Assembly: GCA_023101885.1 (NCBI GenBank)
Contig: JALPQD010000005.1
Span: 6,688,584 to 6,752,583 of the forward strand
Direction: 5' to 3'
DNA length: 64,000 nucleotides
Origin: Typhlomys cinereus
Lineage: Eukaryota > Chordata > Mammalia > Rodentia > Platacanthomyidae
Part shown: positions 1 through 11,206 of the stretch, piece by piece
Layout: the number at the start of each line of letters is the position of its first letter
Position numbering within the stretch: the first letter of the stretch is position 1
Translations under genes and position numbers: made by a program
The notes under the pieces: generated by a model
Database searches by the model: none
What the model saw: the letters and a program-made list of their open reading frames with translations, nothing else
Told to the model about the DNA's origin: nothing

Positions 1-135
1 AATGCTAGAGAAGGAAGTCCCTCCCACCTCCACATGTGCACGCGGCAGGCATACCCGCACAGACATGTGCACACATGCACTGCCTGCATCCGTCACTTAC
101 ATACTCCCACATACTCACACAGAAGCAACAAAAAC
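1..135 (+). repeat. B2-like SINE, 3' part, cut by the window edge
   Basis: The window opens in a stretch reading cacctccacatgtgcac followed by alternating CA-rich sequence, as in the 3' half of rodent B2-type SINEs. The tRNA-like head would lie outside the window. The assignment rests on this short signature only. Confidence 0.4.
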
Positions 136-604
136 AAATTCACATACTGTCTTACATTGATTTTTCCAGATTCTCAAGCTCTGGTTTGCATTTTATTCTT
201 ACAATGTATTTCAATCCAGACCAGCCATTTCACAGAAAGAACCAGTGGTTGAGGCAAAATAGGTCGCTGTTAGGAGCTGTGGAGTCTAGAAATCAGTTGG
301 AATTCCATAAAGGGAACATTGCTTTTTGTGTGATCTTGATGTACAGCATTCTGACCCTCTTCTTGTTTGTGAAAAAAAAAGTAAAAACACAAATACATTA
401 GGGCCACCTCAGAGTTACGGTCAGTATCGAACGTGTAAGCGCATGTTAAATGCTAGCTAGGCACCTTACCTGGAGTTGGTACACAATGAGTGTTAGCTTT
501 GGGTGGTCATCCGTGTCACTATCAAAAGATCAAACATACATGCACTTTCTTCAGGACTGAGCGATATTAACAGTTAGGTCAGAGCTCTGGTTAATATTTT
601 AGAA
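136..604. other. Unique AT-rich sequence, no feature seen
   Basis: No recognisable repeat, exon or regulatory motif. Short open frames here overlap the SINE tail and end quickly. Confidence 0.5.
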
Positions 605-680
605 AGGCTCAACAAATGTTTATTGAATGCCTACTGTTCGTTAGGTATTGGGCTGAGTTCTAGGAATGTAAAGAATAGAA
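605..680 (-). repeat. L2 LINE 3' end, ancient fragment
   Basis: The + strand reads tcaacaaatgtttattgaat followed by gcctactgttcgttaggtat. This is the diverged reverse complement of the conserved L2 3' terminus, which ends in a tggcacatagtaggtgctcaa-type motif. Confidence 0.55.
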
Positions 681-1050
681 ACCACTTTGGAATTTACTAT
701 TTAGTAAAAGATTAATAGAATTAAGTAAGAAGCCTGTGTTTACCGTATATGTGTTTTTGTGTGTTTGATGCAAGACAATAGAAATTGTTGTGATATAGAA
801 ACAATTTATGAAGTCATTATCTCTTTAAGGGTAAAGCACAATTGAAGGAATTTGAATTTTATTGATAATCCTGTAATCCTGGCCTAGTTTTTGTATTTAT
901 TTTAGCTTTTTCATTGTTTAATATTATGTGTTGTAATTGTTGGGTAGGTACAACCATTTAATTATTTCTGTGTGCTAGGCATTTGCTGTAGATATAACTA
1001 TTTCATTATGCTAGACATTTATAAAAAAGATAGTTACCAAAGATATTTTC

Positions 1051-1346
1051 CTGTGTGTGTGTGTGTGTGTGTGTGTGTGCACACGTGTGTGCATGTGTGT
1101 AGAAGAGGGCACATGAGTGTGTATCCTGGTGGGGGTCCAAGGGTGACAATCAGAAATCATCTTGAATCGTTCTGCCTCCACGTTTCTTTGCTCTGGGGTT
1201 TTCCAGGCTCTGCCTTTCATTGCCGGAAGTGTGAACTTCTGCCACGTCCATCTAACGTTTTTATGTGGGATCCATCCCACTTAACGCAGGTCCTTTTGCT
1301 TGTGAGGCAAAGACTTTTAACACCTGAGCCATCACGCCAACCCAAT
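1051..1346 (-). mobile_element. CA-tailed tRNA-headed SINE (older subfamily)
   Basis: Read on the minus strand, a tRNA-like head (gtgatggctcaggtgttaaa, then a B-box-like segment) is followed by a body and a CA repeat (TG on +, 1052-1079). A perfect 13-bp target-site duplication, caaagatattttc, flanks it at 1038-1050 and 1347-1359, which fixes the edges. The same family recurs at 2911, 9457, 13363, 19777, 37111, 51397 and 56837. Confidence 0.85.
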
Positions 1347-1659
1347 CAAAGATATTTTCAAATAAATGGATTAGGTCATATTTATTTCTGATTAAACAGA
1401 GCGGAGTTACAGTGATAGAGACAGACATTTTAAACAAAGTATTAAAGGCAACGGTAACGAGACGAGCAGTTCTTGAATGCAAGAATGGGAGAATCTAGAG
1501 CAGCCTCCACTAATACCTTGTACCATCTCCAGAGAAGTTTGTTGTTTTTTTCAATCTCTAAGAATAGCTTGAGTTAAAACTCAGAACCTGTCTAAATCTT
1601 TAGAGTCAGAAAACTACAATAGTGATTCTACTGGATTTCTCACCTTTTTTCAGATTCCT

Positions 1660-1800
1660 CTAGACTGTTTTTTTTCTGTCCTGCCTCCTCTCTTCTTTCT
1701 TTCCCTTCTTCCCTTTCTCCCTCCTTCCTTTCTTCTCTCCCTCTCTCCTTCCTGTCCTTTACTTCCTTTCTTCTCTTTCTTTCAACTTTTTCCTGTACTC
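1660..1800. repeat. Polypyrimidine (CTTT/CCTT-rich) tract
   Basis: About 140 bp of almost pure C/T on the + strand with irregular cttt, ccct and cctt units. The minus-strand Lys/Glu/Arg open frame across it is a by-product of the composition. Confidence 0.85.
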
Positions 1801-1862
1801 CTACATTTCTTACACTTATTTTACATCCTATGACCAATGTTTTGTTGTTGTTGTTTCTGGTT

Positions 1863-2460
1863 TTTTAAAAAATTTGTTTGAAACTTTCATATACAGATGC
1901 AATGGAGTTATATGTCTTCATCTTCTATGACCTGCCATCAACCCCTCCCATCCCAACCCACGTATTCTCCTTCACAGCTAGCCCCCCCCTCACTCCCCAT
2001 CTCCATTCACGTGTGATCCATTGGGCGCCATCCAGGATGCCAGGCATTGGCAAGGTTCTGTCAATGGGCAAACCCTGGACTAACGAAGCTTCCCCTCTTC
2101 TTTTGGCACCAGTACCAAATAGTCTATCAGAGTTCAGCTGTATCTCCCAAGATACTCCCTCAGTCGTAGACAGCTATTCTGGAGGTCTAAGCAGAAGACC
2201 CTTAGGGATAGAGGCTACTGTTCGGCGCACCTTTCTCCACTCTTTGCCTCTTACATTCACGCCGCCTTCTTTTTTGCAAGGTTCCCTGAATCATGGAATT
2301 GTGGGTATGTGGGGCTTAGGTGTCCTATTTGGGCTTGAGCTGCCCACAGCTGCTTTTACTTTGCACTTTGACCAGCTGTGGATGTCTGCATTGTATATTT
2401 TAAATGATATTTCTTGGTTGAGTGCTGAGTGCTTCTTTTATCTAAGAGTATGAAGATAAA
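1863..2460 (-). mobile_element. Antisense L1 3' UTR (rodent Lx-type)
   Basis: The + strand starts with a T-rich stretch and tttgaaactttcatatacag, then a pyrimidine-rich part, and ends with tgaccagctgtggatgtctg. This order matches the reverse complement of old rodent L1 3' untranslated sequence. The 191-codon + strand open frame at 1878-2453 lies wholly inside it and is not a gene. Similar blocks occur at 26636, 27125 and 38345, all in this orientation. Confidence 0.6.
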
Positions 2461-2470
2461 TGACCAATCT

Positions 2471-2894
2471 TTTTTTTTTTAATTCATTGTCAAATCTTTT
2501 GTCATAGGTATAGGTTGAGGGAAAAATACCTTGAACTTTCATGACAAGAACTAGCAATTCATTGGTGCACCAAAAAACATGTTGGATAGATTCTTTTTGG
2601 GCTACTTAATCTTAGTTGCATTATTTATAAAATTCAGGTAAGGAAGTGTCTTCCTTTCAGGCTTCTTTCGAGGACTGTCTGTGACAGACACACAGCATGT
2701 CCTGTCTGAACACTGACCAAAGGAGATGCTTGATAGCTGCCTCAGCAATCGTCAGTCCTAGGTGCCAGTCTTCTTGAGGCCAGAGGCTGGCGTGCCAGGC
2801 AAGGACTAGTATGGCAAGAATGCAAGAAGGCAAAAGAGGAATTCTTTAGCTTTGAATGAGCTGAATATCATGTATGAACGGAAATGCTCATTGT
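2471..2894. other. Unique sequence, no feature seen
   Basis: Non-repetitive by eye. No splice-flanked open frame and no motif I can support. Confidence 0.45.
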
Positions 2895-2910
2895 GGAATT
2901 CAAATTTTTT

Positions 2911-3184
2911 TATTTAATATTTATTCAATTGTGCATGTGTGTGCATGCGTATGTGTGTGTGTGTGTGTGTGTAGAACCACGGACGAATTTGGGAACCACC
3001 ATGGACGCCTCCACCTCCTCCTTGTTTACTCTGCCCCGGGACTCACAGGCTCTGCCCTACCAGGACCAGAAACGCAGGCCACCCCCGCTTCCGCCCGGCG
3101 TCTATATGTGGGGTCTAGGATCCGAACTCAGGACCTTCCACCTGCAAGGCAGAAGCTTAACCCCTGAGCCACCTCTCCAGCCCC
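2911..3184 (-). mobile_element. CA-tailed tRNA-headed SINE (young subfamily)
   Basis: On the minus strand it has a tRNA-like head (ggggctggagaggtggctca), a B box, a GC-rich body and a CA-rich tail ending near caattgaataaa. The target duplication at 2895-2910 and 3185-3200 is 16 bp with one mismatch. The body keeps many CpGs and closely matches the copy at 19777-20060 on the other strand, so both look recent. Confidence 0.9.
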
Positions 3185-3308
3185 GGAATCCAAATTTTTT
3201 AAGCAACGTAAAACTACTTCTTATTTTATTACTAATTACTTGATTCATGCTCATTCATTCTATTTATCTTTTGAAGAAAGACATTTGCAGAATTTAAAGA
3301 AAGGTGTT

Positions 3309-3390
3309 TTTATTTATTTACTTTGGTGCTGAGGATTGAGCCTTGAACATGTCAAGCTGTGCTTGCTGTAGTGTGGTCTAGCCCTTGGTG
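3309..3390 (-). repeat. ID-like SINE fragment
   Basis: ggtgctgaggattgagcctt followed by a gcttgc-containing segment resembles a decayed ID or B4 head on the minus strand. Confidence 0.35.
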
Positions 3391-3822
3391 TTTATAACTT
3401 AAAGAAGGCTGCCCTCCTGAGTCCATCAGCTGGGACCTGAGTCCACTCCCTTGAGAAAGGACTTGGTAAGGATCAGGAAACGTGTTGCCCAAAGACAGCC
3501 TGTTTGCTCCTGGAGGACTCTAGGCAGAAGCAGGAAGTGGTAGAATGAAGAAGAGATTTTCATGTCCCTCAACTAAGTCTATATCTCATTGATACTAGAT
3601 TCTTACCTCATCAACACCAGAATCATTCAAATAATTCTGAGCTTACACAGAAGTGTAATTGGCCTAGCATGGAGAGGACTACAAGCTCTTGTAGCAGTCT
3701 CAACTCTATGGCATCCTACCTGGTTTAGGAGTAATGACATCATGACGTTAAGTATTGAGCATGAGGGATCACCATTGGTTATCCTTGGCTTAAGGCTTGA
3801 AAGATGCAAACAGATAAGGGGT
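3391..3822. other. Unique sequence, no feature seen
   Basis: Open frames on both strands at 3589-3876 are short, have no splice context and no familiar residues. Confidence 0.4.
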
Positions 3823-4209
3823 TTCATGATTACTTCTCTCTATCGCTGTGAGACAACACTCAAGCAACCAGTTTAAGGGGGAAAGGTATATTTATTTGAC
3901 TTAAGATTCCAGAACAGATCTAGTCCACGATGGCCAAAAAGGCATGGCAGGCAGCTCAGGTCACGTCCCTTATGGAGGCAGAAAAGGCAAGCAGCAGACT
4001 GCAAGAAGGAACTACTAGAGGAAGCAGGGTGGAGCCGTCCAACCTCGAGGCCCCACCCCCTGAAGGTGCCACTATCTTCTCAAGCATTAATGGCATCTAA
4101 GGATGTAAATACATGAAAATGCCATTTTAATCTTCAGTACATCCTTAATCTTCATGATTTCCATTTCATGACCCTCTATGGAGGACAACTCAAATTTAAA
4201 TCATATCAG
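3823..4209 (+). mobile_element. URR1-like DNA-transposon remnant, type B
   Basis: It begins ctatcgctgtgagacaac and continues through tatttatttgac, gtccacgatggc and ggcatggcaggcagctcag. This order is typical of the medium-reiterated non-autonomous hAT-Charlie-like rodent repeats (URR1 group). Related copies lie at 25862, 36640, 39296 and 49745. Edges are approximate and no terminal duplication was confirmed. Confidence 0.6.
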
Positions 4210-4930
4210 AGGATAGCCAGGTCAGAGGACTCTAAAATGTCTAAGAAGGAAGAATGAAATTGAATGGGTGGGATCAGAAGCTTCAGAAATGCTCTCAGAA
4301 AAAAACGTGAGGTAGAAACTTTATATTGCCACAGTTCTAGGTCATGGGATCAGAAGAAACCAGATTCTTTGTAGCAGAGGATGCCCACAGCTAGCACAGG
4401 GTCATGTTGGCTGTGCTCTTCTACATACCCTGACTTTTGGAAGTACCAGGGGAGAGATAGATTGTTTAAACTGCTGAAAACAGACAGAAAGAACAGCAAA
4501 CACAGATCTAAAGGCAACAATTGAACTATTGGATTTCAGTTTGTTACATTAGATTAAATTCTAGTGACAGCAGTGAGAGTATGTATGTTGTTATACATAA
4601 GAAGTGTGGACACACCCTTTAAGAAGAACAGTAAGAGAGTAAAAGGAACATTTTTTCAGGGAGGAAGATCAAGTTCCATTCTGTGTAAATTGAATTTGAG
4701 ATGCCCATTAAGTCTCTAAATGGAAAAATTGAGCTGAAATTCAGAAAGGAACGATGAACCAAAGATTAAAATGGAGTGTTCAGCAGAGAGGATTAAGTAG
4801 GTGCATCTCTGCAGGGCTTTGGTGATTCTTTGGCAGAAAGAGCATAAGGACCATGATCTCCCCCACTATTTATCTTTGGGCCACCACCTTGCAGGCAGCA
4901 GAGGTCAGAGGAGGAAAGCAGAACTGAGTC
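4210..4930. other. Unique AT-rich sequence, no feature seen
   Basis: About 0.7 kb without a recognisable repeat or plausible exon. Confidence 0.45.
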
Positions 4931-4934
4931 TTGC

Positions 4935-5100
4935 TGTGTGCGCATGCGTGTGCGTGTGCACATGCGTGTGCACGTGCATGTGCGTGTGTGTACATGTGTG
5001 CATATAGAGATCAGAGATCATCTCTGTGTCATTCTTCAGAGGCTGCTCACTTTGCACACAAGCCGCCATGCCCAACTTTGTATCAGAGTTTTGAGAACTG
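4935..5100 (-). mobile_element. B4-type SINE, first half (split by an insertion)
   Basis: A TG/CG-alternating tail (4937-5008) followed by agagatcagagatcatctct and catgcccaactttg is the minus-strand 3' half of a fused ID/B1 (B4) SINE. It breaks at 5100 and resumes at about 5520 with aggtcctcagacaagcac and catctccccaacccc-like head sequence. Confidence 0.65.
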
Positions 5101-5518
5101 TTGCAGCTTGCCTGCATGTTACCAATAAATTCAGGACAAAAGGGCTTGAAGGAATAAGAGGCTTTTATTTTGGCTTATGATGGTCAGATTATAGTTTCTT
5201 GTTCAGCTTGGCAGGAGATCTCATATCAACACCAGGAGGCGAGGGAATAGGCCACACCATACCACAGGACCACTGAGAGAGGGTCAGTCCTGACTTGCCA
5301 GACTAGTATGTCTGGCCAAGTATACCAAAGAATGACAACTCCCTCTATCTTATTCACCTACTCAGGGACTAGCTCCACCCACCATGTGCTGGGACTTCCT
5401 GTCAATCAGATAGTCTCCTGCGGTCTTGCTCAAGGGACTTAATTATTCATTCTTCGCAAATGTGTCCAGAGCTCCAAGCCTTCAATTGCCAAGTTAGTAT
5501 CCGTATCTAACTATGGCA
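5101..5518 (+). mobile_element. URR1-like DNA-transposon copy, type A
   Basis: It contains ttttattttggcttatgatg, cttgttcagcttggcaggag, ctccacccaccatg, a gtcaatcagatag segment and the end motif ccgtatctaactatggca. Together these match mouse URR1-type repeats in order. It lies inside a B4 SINE. The flanking 8-mers do not match well, as expected for an old insertion. Confidence 0.7.
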
Positions 5519-5578
5519 GGGACGGCAACCAGGTCCTCAGACAAGCACATTACTCACCAAGTTATCTCCCCAACCCCC
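5519..5578 (-). mobile_element. B4-type SINE, second half
   Basis: Continuation of the SINE at 4935-5100. caggtcctcagacaagcaca then ccaagttatctccccaaccc is the ID-type head read on the minus strand. Confidence 0.6.
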
Positions 5579-7764
5579 TCCCTCTTTGCTTGTGATAAAC
5601 CTTTAGAAAAAGAAGCAATGGGAATGGACCAAAATGACAAAGAGCAGTGTGTAGATACCAAGTGTGAAATTCTTAGGCGTGTTACATGGCTTGCTATCAC
5701 AAGGATGCAATCAAGCCTTCCCACACCACATCCCACGTGCTTCACAGGAGAACAGATACCGTGTGCATATCATCCGGCACAACATCTCACAAAGGAAATC
5801 TTATGTTTTTGTTTCTCATGGTTTCATCCCAAGTCATGAGAAGAGGAGACATTCAAGGTCCTTTGCCTCTGACTCAACACTAGTCAACGCACATGATAAT
5901 ATCCTGTAGATTTCCAAAAGTTGAAAGAAAGGACTGAAAACATGTTCACCATAAAGAAATGATGAATGTTTAAGGATATGTGACCCTGATTTAAACAATA
6001 TATGATATATGCTTGTACCAAAGTATGAGCTGGTATGTGAGTGCATAACTTTTTGTGTTTTTGTGTATGACTAAGATTACATCTTAATTAAATTAAATAT
6101 CAAAATAAACAAATTTTTTAAAAAGCTACAATAGCGTCAGAGACTGAATACAGTGGACCATTTCCACATCCGTTCTGGGGCTGCAGCCTATCAGCCTGCC
6201 AGCCCAGGCGGTATGTGGAAGAGTCCTTTGTAAATCTTAATGCCCTGATAATTATGATCTCAGACGCCCATTGTGCAAGTGTCTGAACCTAGGAATATGT
6301 AAGAATCCCATACCTAGGAATACATGAGCCATCTGGGTAGAGAAAAGAGCTTCTGCGAGTTGATGCTTCAGTTTTCAACTCATTCCCCCCCCCTAGTTTT
6401 CTTGTTTCTAATGTTGACAACCACCCACACGGCCGTCTCTGGTTCTCCATGTAGCCCACAGAAATGCCAGCTGGCGGCTCGCCAGTGTCAGGGGCTGAGT
6501 GTGAGAGCTTCCGCTCAGCAAAACCTTGTCAGCAACAAAGCCGTTGCTTCTGAGCCTGAAACATTCTTCTTCCTTTTGAGTTCTCTCCCCACCTGGGAAC
6601 AGGACTCAGAATGGGTGGCTAATTATATCATAGCTGTGGCTCATCCTTCATGCTGTGGAACCAGCAAATGTGGAGAGAAGGGTGAGTCTGTCAACATCCA
6701 CCAGCGATGTGGCAGGGGGATCTGGTGTGCAGCTTGGAATTCCATTCCTGCTTCTTCTTTCTGTAAATATGATTTGTTTTCTCCAAATGTGTCCAATGCA
6801 CCACATCCGGAGAGCAACACAATGCAAACATGTGCTCTGCCTCCTGCCTGTTTTGACAACAATTGTCTTAAATAATAGAAATTTGATCCTTCCAGTTTGA
6901 GAATTCTTGACCACCCAAGTTCAGGCAGCAGTATTAACGAGTAAAAACTAAAGAGAAGAACTAAAATTTTTCTCCTCTCCTTAAACCCTCTCAAATAGCC
7001 TCACAGACTCACCCTGAGGAACAAAATTGTTGGGACTCTCAACTGGATTGCTGATTAGATTCCCCTCCTCCCCAAAAAAGTAAGATGCTTTCAAGACTTG
7101 CAGCATGTCCTAGATTGTACATTATCTTTTATTCAACCAGCATATTCTTTAAAATTGGTCATCACTGGAATTAAGACCTATATTAGCCTGCAAATCTCCA
7201 GTCACAAGCAAACAGATTGGTGTGATGGTTCACACACATAATGAAAATACTCAAAGTGTGCAACATTGTATTGATTTTATATGTTCCTGTGTATATGCCC
7301 AAGGATCGATGAGATCAACTCGTTGACTTAAGATGTCTTTAGAATGATGGAATTCAGATTTGTAGGCAGGTTTGCCATGCTTAATAGCTTTACTTCAGAT
7401 GAGATGTTAGGGTTGATCAAACTGTATTATCACTTGAGAGGAATATTTCCAGTTAAGGCTCCCAGTGTTTGCTGGGATGACTGGGAATGCCAAGTGACTA
7501 TGGAATTGGGTATAGCAAAAGAAAAATATTGACTGATGTCATCTGCTACCATAAACATGATTTTCTTGGGTCTGAAATTCTTGGCCAGTATTACATATTG
7601 TCTATTTGCAGTACAGCTAGGATTTAGATCATTCTTCTTGCCCTGGGTATATTACATATTTCCTTGCTAGAACCATAGATGAAATAGTGTGCATGAAGCC
7701 CTAGGTCTAGACTTTTCATGTCACAGTCAACTTGGTCATTACTGCAATGCTAGCATTATCATTT
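5579..7764. other. Unique sequence with one 183-codon open frame
   Basis: About 2.2 kb with no repeat I can name. The + strand open frame at 6324-6875 is the longest in the window outside repeats. It starts at an ATG but has no recognisable domain, splice context or codon bias. Polypyrimidine and poly-A tracts are absent. I do not call it a gene. Confidence 0.4.
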
Positions 7765-7870
7765 CCCCAGTGTTTGTTAAAGGACATTAAGACACAGTCA
7801 GGCTGAGTGATTTTCCTAGAGTCGCACGGATAACAATTAAGAAGCATCAGACGCATGCCCCTCTACTATT
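7765..7870 (-). repeat. MIR SINE fragment
   Basis: aggacattaagacacagtca, then gattttcctagagtcgcac and a late agacgcatgcccct follow the reverse complement of the MIR core (deposit around the ctcagtttcctc box and ttacttaacc). Confidence 0.6.
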
Positions 7871-7904
7871 TGGCCATGGAATTCAAGAGATAGCATGTTG
7901 TTGT

Positions 7905-8020
7905 TTTTCTTTTTTTGTTGTTCATACGTTTTTTAAAAAGGAATTCTCTTTATTTTTTAATTTCGATTTTTAATTTTTAAAATTTAATTTTTAAATTAAT
8001 TAATTTTAGTATGTTAAGTA
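7905..8020. repeat. Very AT-rich low-complexity tract
   Basis: Mostly ttttaattt/aaaattt words with short inverted repeats such as aaatttaatttttaaatt. Probably easily melted DNA; no function is shown. Confidence 0.7.
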
Positions 8021-9444
8021 GCAGATTTCCTTAAAATCTGTAGTTTTGAGAGATGGCTTTTGGATAGAAATAGGAGCAGGGAAAATTCTAAGATGAGAAA
8101 CATCCAGAAAAGTAGGGACCCTCTGATTTATGATACATACACTTCTTGGCTTGTCAGATTACTTCCTCTTATTAGTAACAGCTCCAGGACTGGGTAATTT
8201 AAGAGAAAATCCTCAGTCTATTTTAACACTGCTACTTCTCCTTTTCTAAAATCTATTCTGAATGTGAAACATATGGAGACACGACAAATCCTACAGAAAG
8301 TGTGTGTCCAGATTCCTTCAACATTGACTAGGGTCAGGACAGGACAGACATCTCCAAAATCACGTTTCTACAGCCAACCTCAAACCCAAGGCTCTATAGA
8401 TTAAGGTTTTGGCAAGATACCAGGAATAAAGGAGCACTCTTGGGTCCTATCAGCCAGAGTGTGGTTATCATATTTTTATTTTCACAATTTGAAGACCCGT
8501 CCTTTAAATACATTGTGAGGCTCATTTGATCAAGGGCTGGGTGTGTCAAGTGGTGCCTTTGATCAGAATACTTTGATTTGCTTCTTTTACATCTTACTGT
8601 GCTTCCTAATGAAGGCATATGGCTTGGCTCCCCTGTGTTCTGATCAGTTGCTAGCATTTGAGCAGCGAGTCACCTGGATCTCCTAAGGAATATGATGAAA
8701 CAAGGGCTAATTCAAACTCTACTCTTAGAGATCTTTGTGTTGACTTACCTTGGTCTATGGTCAAGAAGAATATGAGCCATCCACTCATTTATCTGAGTAC
8801 ATTCCACATCCCTCCATATCACACAATCCACTTCACAACAGTGTGCCAGCAACAGCTTTCTCTTTTTCTTGTTCCTAGCCCCAGCCAGAAGTCCAGTGTC
8901 ACCTCTTGATTATTTTCACTGACTCTCTATAAAAATCCTTACCAGCTCCCCATATACATACTTTGGCTCATTTTTCTGACCCAGTGGCTACTTTCCGTAA
9001 TCCGAGTGAAGCTCTGCAAAGGAAGGACGCTCTATGCTAGGAGAATTCACTAACTAATGGCTGCACTGCTAATTTGATATTGCTGCTGATCAGAGATAGG
9101 AAGAGAATGGTAATTGAAATGCGTTGCAACTGATTTGTAAATGTTGGTACACATTATCCATCATTGTTATGCTATTATGCTATTAACATAAATTATGACA
9201 TAGAGGTAATTTAAAACTGTTAGTTGACACAGGTATATCTCATTTCTGGTGATAATTATGCATACAGAAGGAGGTCGGGCTAAATGTTGCAGAGAGTTAT
9301 GCTATGGACTGTTGATGGGCAGTGGTGATTAACCGTTGGCATTGAATAGCCACTTTGCTTCTGGCATTTCTTATTAATCTGTTATACATAAAGTTTGAAT
9401 ATCATAAAATGAGCCCTAGGTTGTTCTTAAATTCATCCTTCCAG
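8021..9444. other. Unique sequence, no feature seen
   Basis: About 1.4 kb, AT-rich, without recognisable repeats or credible exons. Confidence 0.4.
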
Positions 9445-9456
9445 GGCTTACTTTTC

Positions 9457-9780
9457 ACTCTCTCTCTCTTTTTTTTTTTTTTTTGCATTTATACTCGTGT
9501 GTGTGTGTGTGTGTGTATGTGTGTGTGTGTGTGTGTGTGAGTGAATGGATATACAGGTGTATATATAACAGTGTAGTTCCTGCAGAGGTCCAAAGGTGAT
9601 ATTGGAAATCATATCGGATTCCTCTACCTCCTTATTGCTTTGCTCTGGGGTTTCCAGGACTGGAATTACAAGCCACCATTATGTCTCTAAAGTTTTTATA
9701 TGTAATACGGGGATCTGAACTCAGTTCCTCTTGCTTGTGAGGCAAAGGCTTTAACCATTGAGCCATCTCCCTGGTCCCAT
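9457..9780 (-). mobile_element. CA-tailed tRNA-headed SINE (older subfamily)
   Basis: Minus-strand head at the right edge (gagccatctccctggtccc on +), body with tctacctccttattgctttg, TG tract 9497-9540 and T tract 9463-9484. Flanks ggcttacttttc (9445-9456) and ggcttccttttc (9781-9792) form an 11/12 target duplication. Confidence 0.8.
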
Positions 9781-9792
9781 GGCTTCCTTTTC

Positions 9793-10765
9793 TGAAGTCA
9801 CTTCTGCTTCACATTAACTTAATAATGATGTGAATGAGTTTGTGTCTCATATTTTGGTTTTGTAGAGCCATATGACAGTTCTCTGCAAAAGGAGAGAAAC
9901 TATAAATTCATGATCAGTGACATTATTTTTAATTGGTTATACAAGTTCCCAGCCCATTTGTGTGCTGATGAATAACTCTTGAATGAATTAGGATGAAGGA
10001 CAATCAGTTCATACTTCGGGGGTGTATTTTCTTTGGCTAGCAAAGCTGGAAATGTAGACTGGTTGGATATAGCAATTTCACTGTGGTAAAACACTGGTTG
10101 TTTTCCCATGATGTATCTGAGATTCAGTACTTCATATGGCCTTTAGCACCTAATGAACACAAAGATGAAACTGATTGTGTTCTGGAAGATAAAGTCAGAT
10201 GAGAGACACCGGAAACCTTACCCACTGGAAGCCTCTCTCTCAGCCGTAAGTTGGGTGTCAACAGGTGAAAATATTGGACAGGTGTCACGAGAAGAAGTGC
10301 GACATGAGACTTTGCTACAACCAGAAGTCAAGGGCACAACGAAAAGTGACAAATGGACCTTTAACAAAATAGCATGTTATCCTAAAGGTTTCCATCAATT
10401 CCAGTCTACTACTGTGCTACGCCTATATATTGGGATGCACATATGTGACATTCTTGAGCTATGTAATGGGACAGCTAGACTCATGTCAGAAAATAGTTCA
10501 CGTAAGCTTATGGGTAGAATTATAAAATTTCACCGTTATTCTCAGATGTGAAGTGCTGAACACCAAGCCTGGCATAGTGGAGTCATTTCTAAGTGATGAT
10601 TTCGATAGCAATCATGAAGGACAAAAGAAGTGTGTTGCTGAAAATACCCTTGAAATCTCAGGCATGTGTAATGTTGAAGACTTAATCTCTCGGCAAATCC
10701 ACAATCATCTGCTTTAGCCTTGGGTCCCTAGATCAGTATTTCTGCCTATCACAGGCAGAAGATGA
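9793..10765. other. Unique sequence, no feature seen
   Basis: Contains a 132-codon + strand open frame (10153-10551) with ATG and no recognisable domain. It is not supported as a gene. Confidence 0.4.
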
Positions 10766-10767
10766 TG

Positions 10768-11206
10768 TCTGGTTAAGCCTGTGCTGTAATCACTCTGCAT
10801 GTTGCTGAGAAATTCATGATCAAACACCTTAGAGCAGCAAAGGGTTTTATTTTGGCTTATGTGTTTCTTGCTTACAGATCCTTGTTCAGCTTGTCAGAAG
10901 AACTCATTTCACACCAGGCATTGAGGAGCTAGCTACACCATATCCACAGGACTCTTGAGAGAGACAATCTTCACTTTCCAGACTAGCACGCTCAGCCAAA
11001 AATACAGAAAGAATGTCAGGTACTTTGACCAGCTCCCTCTATCTCATCCACCTGCCTGGGGCTAGTCCCACCCACTGTGAGCCGACCTTCCTGTCAGTGA
11101 GACAGTTTCCTGCAGGCTTAATTCAGCTGCTTATTCTTCACAACTGTTTCTAGACTCCAGCCTTCAGGTGTCAAGCTGACACCTGTCATCAGTTGTGGCA
11201 GGCTGT
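10768..11206 (+). mobile_element. URR1-like DNA-transposon copy, type A
   Basis: It shares gggttttattttggcttatg, ccttgttcagcttgtcag, cagactagcacg, tcccacccactgtgag and the terminal caagctgacacctgtcatc with the copies at 5101, 16795, 23025, 53618 and 63016. Edges are estimated by comparison. Confidence 0.7.

Noticed and set aside
1878..2453. 191-codon + strand open frame, the longest in the window
   Set aside because: It lies within the antisense L1 3' UTR block; no splice context, no protein-like conservation visible.
2874..3243. Overlapping open frames with identical partners at 19802-20092
   Set aside because: The similarity is real but comes from two copies of the same SINE on opposite strands, not from related genes.
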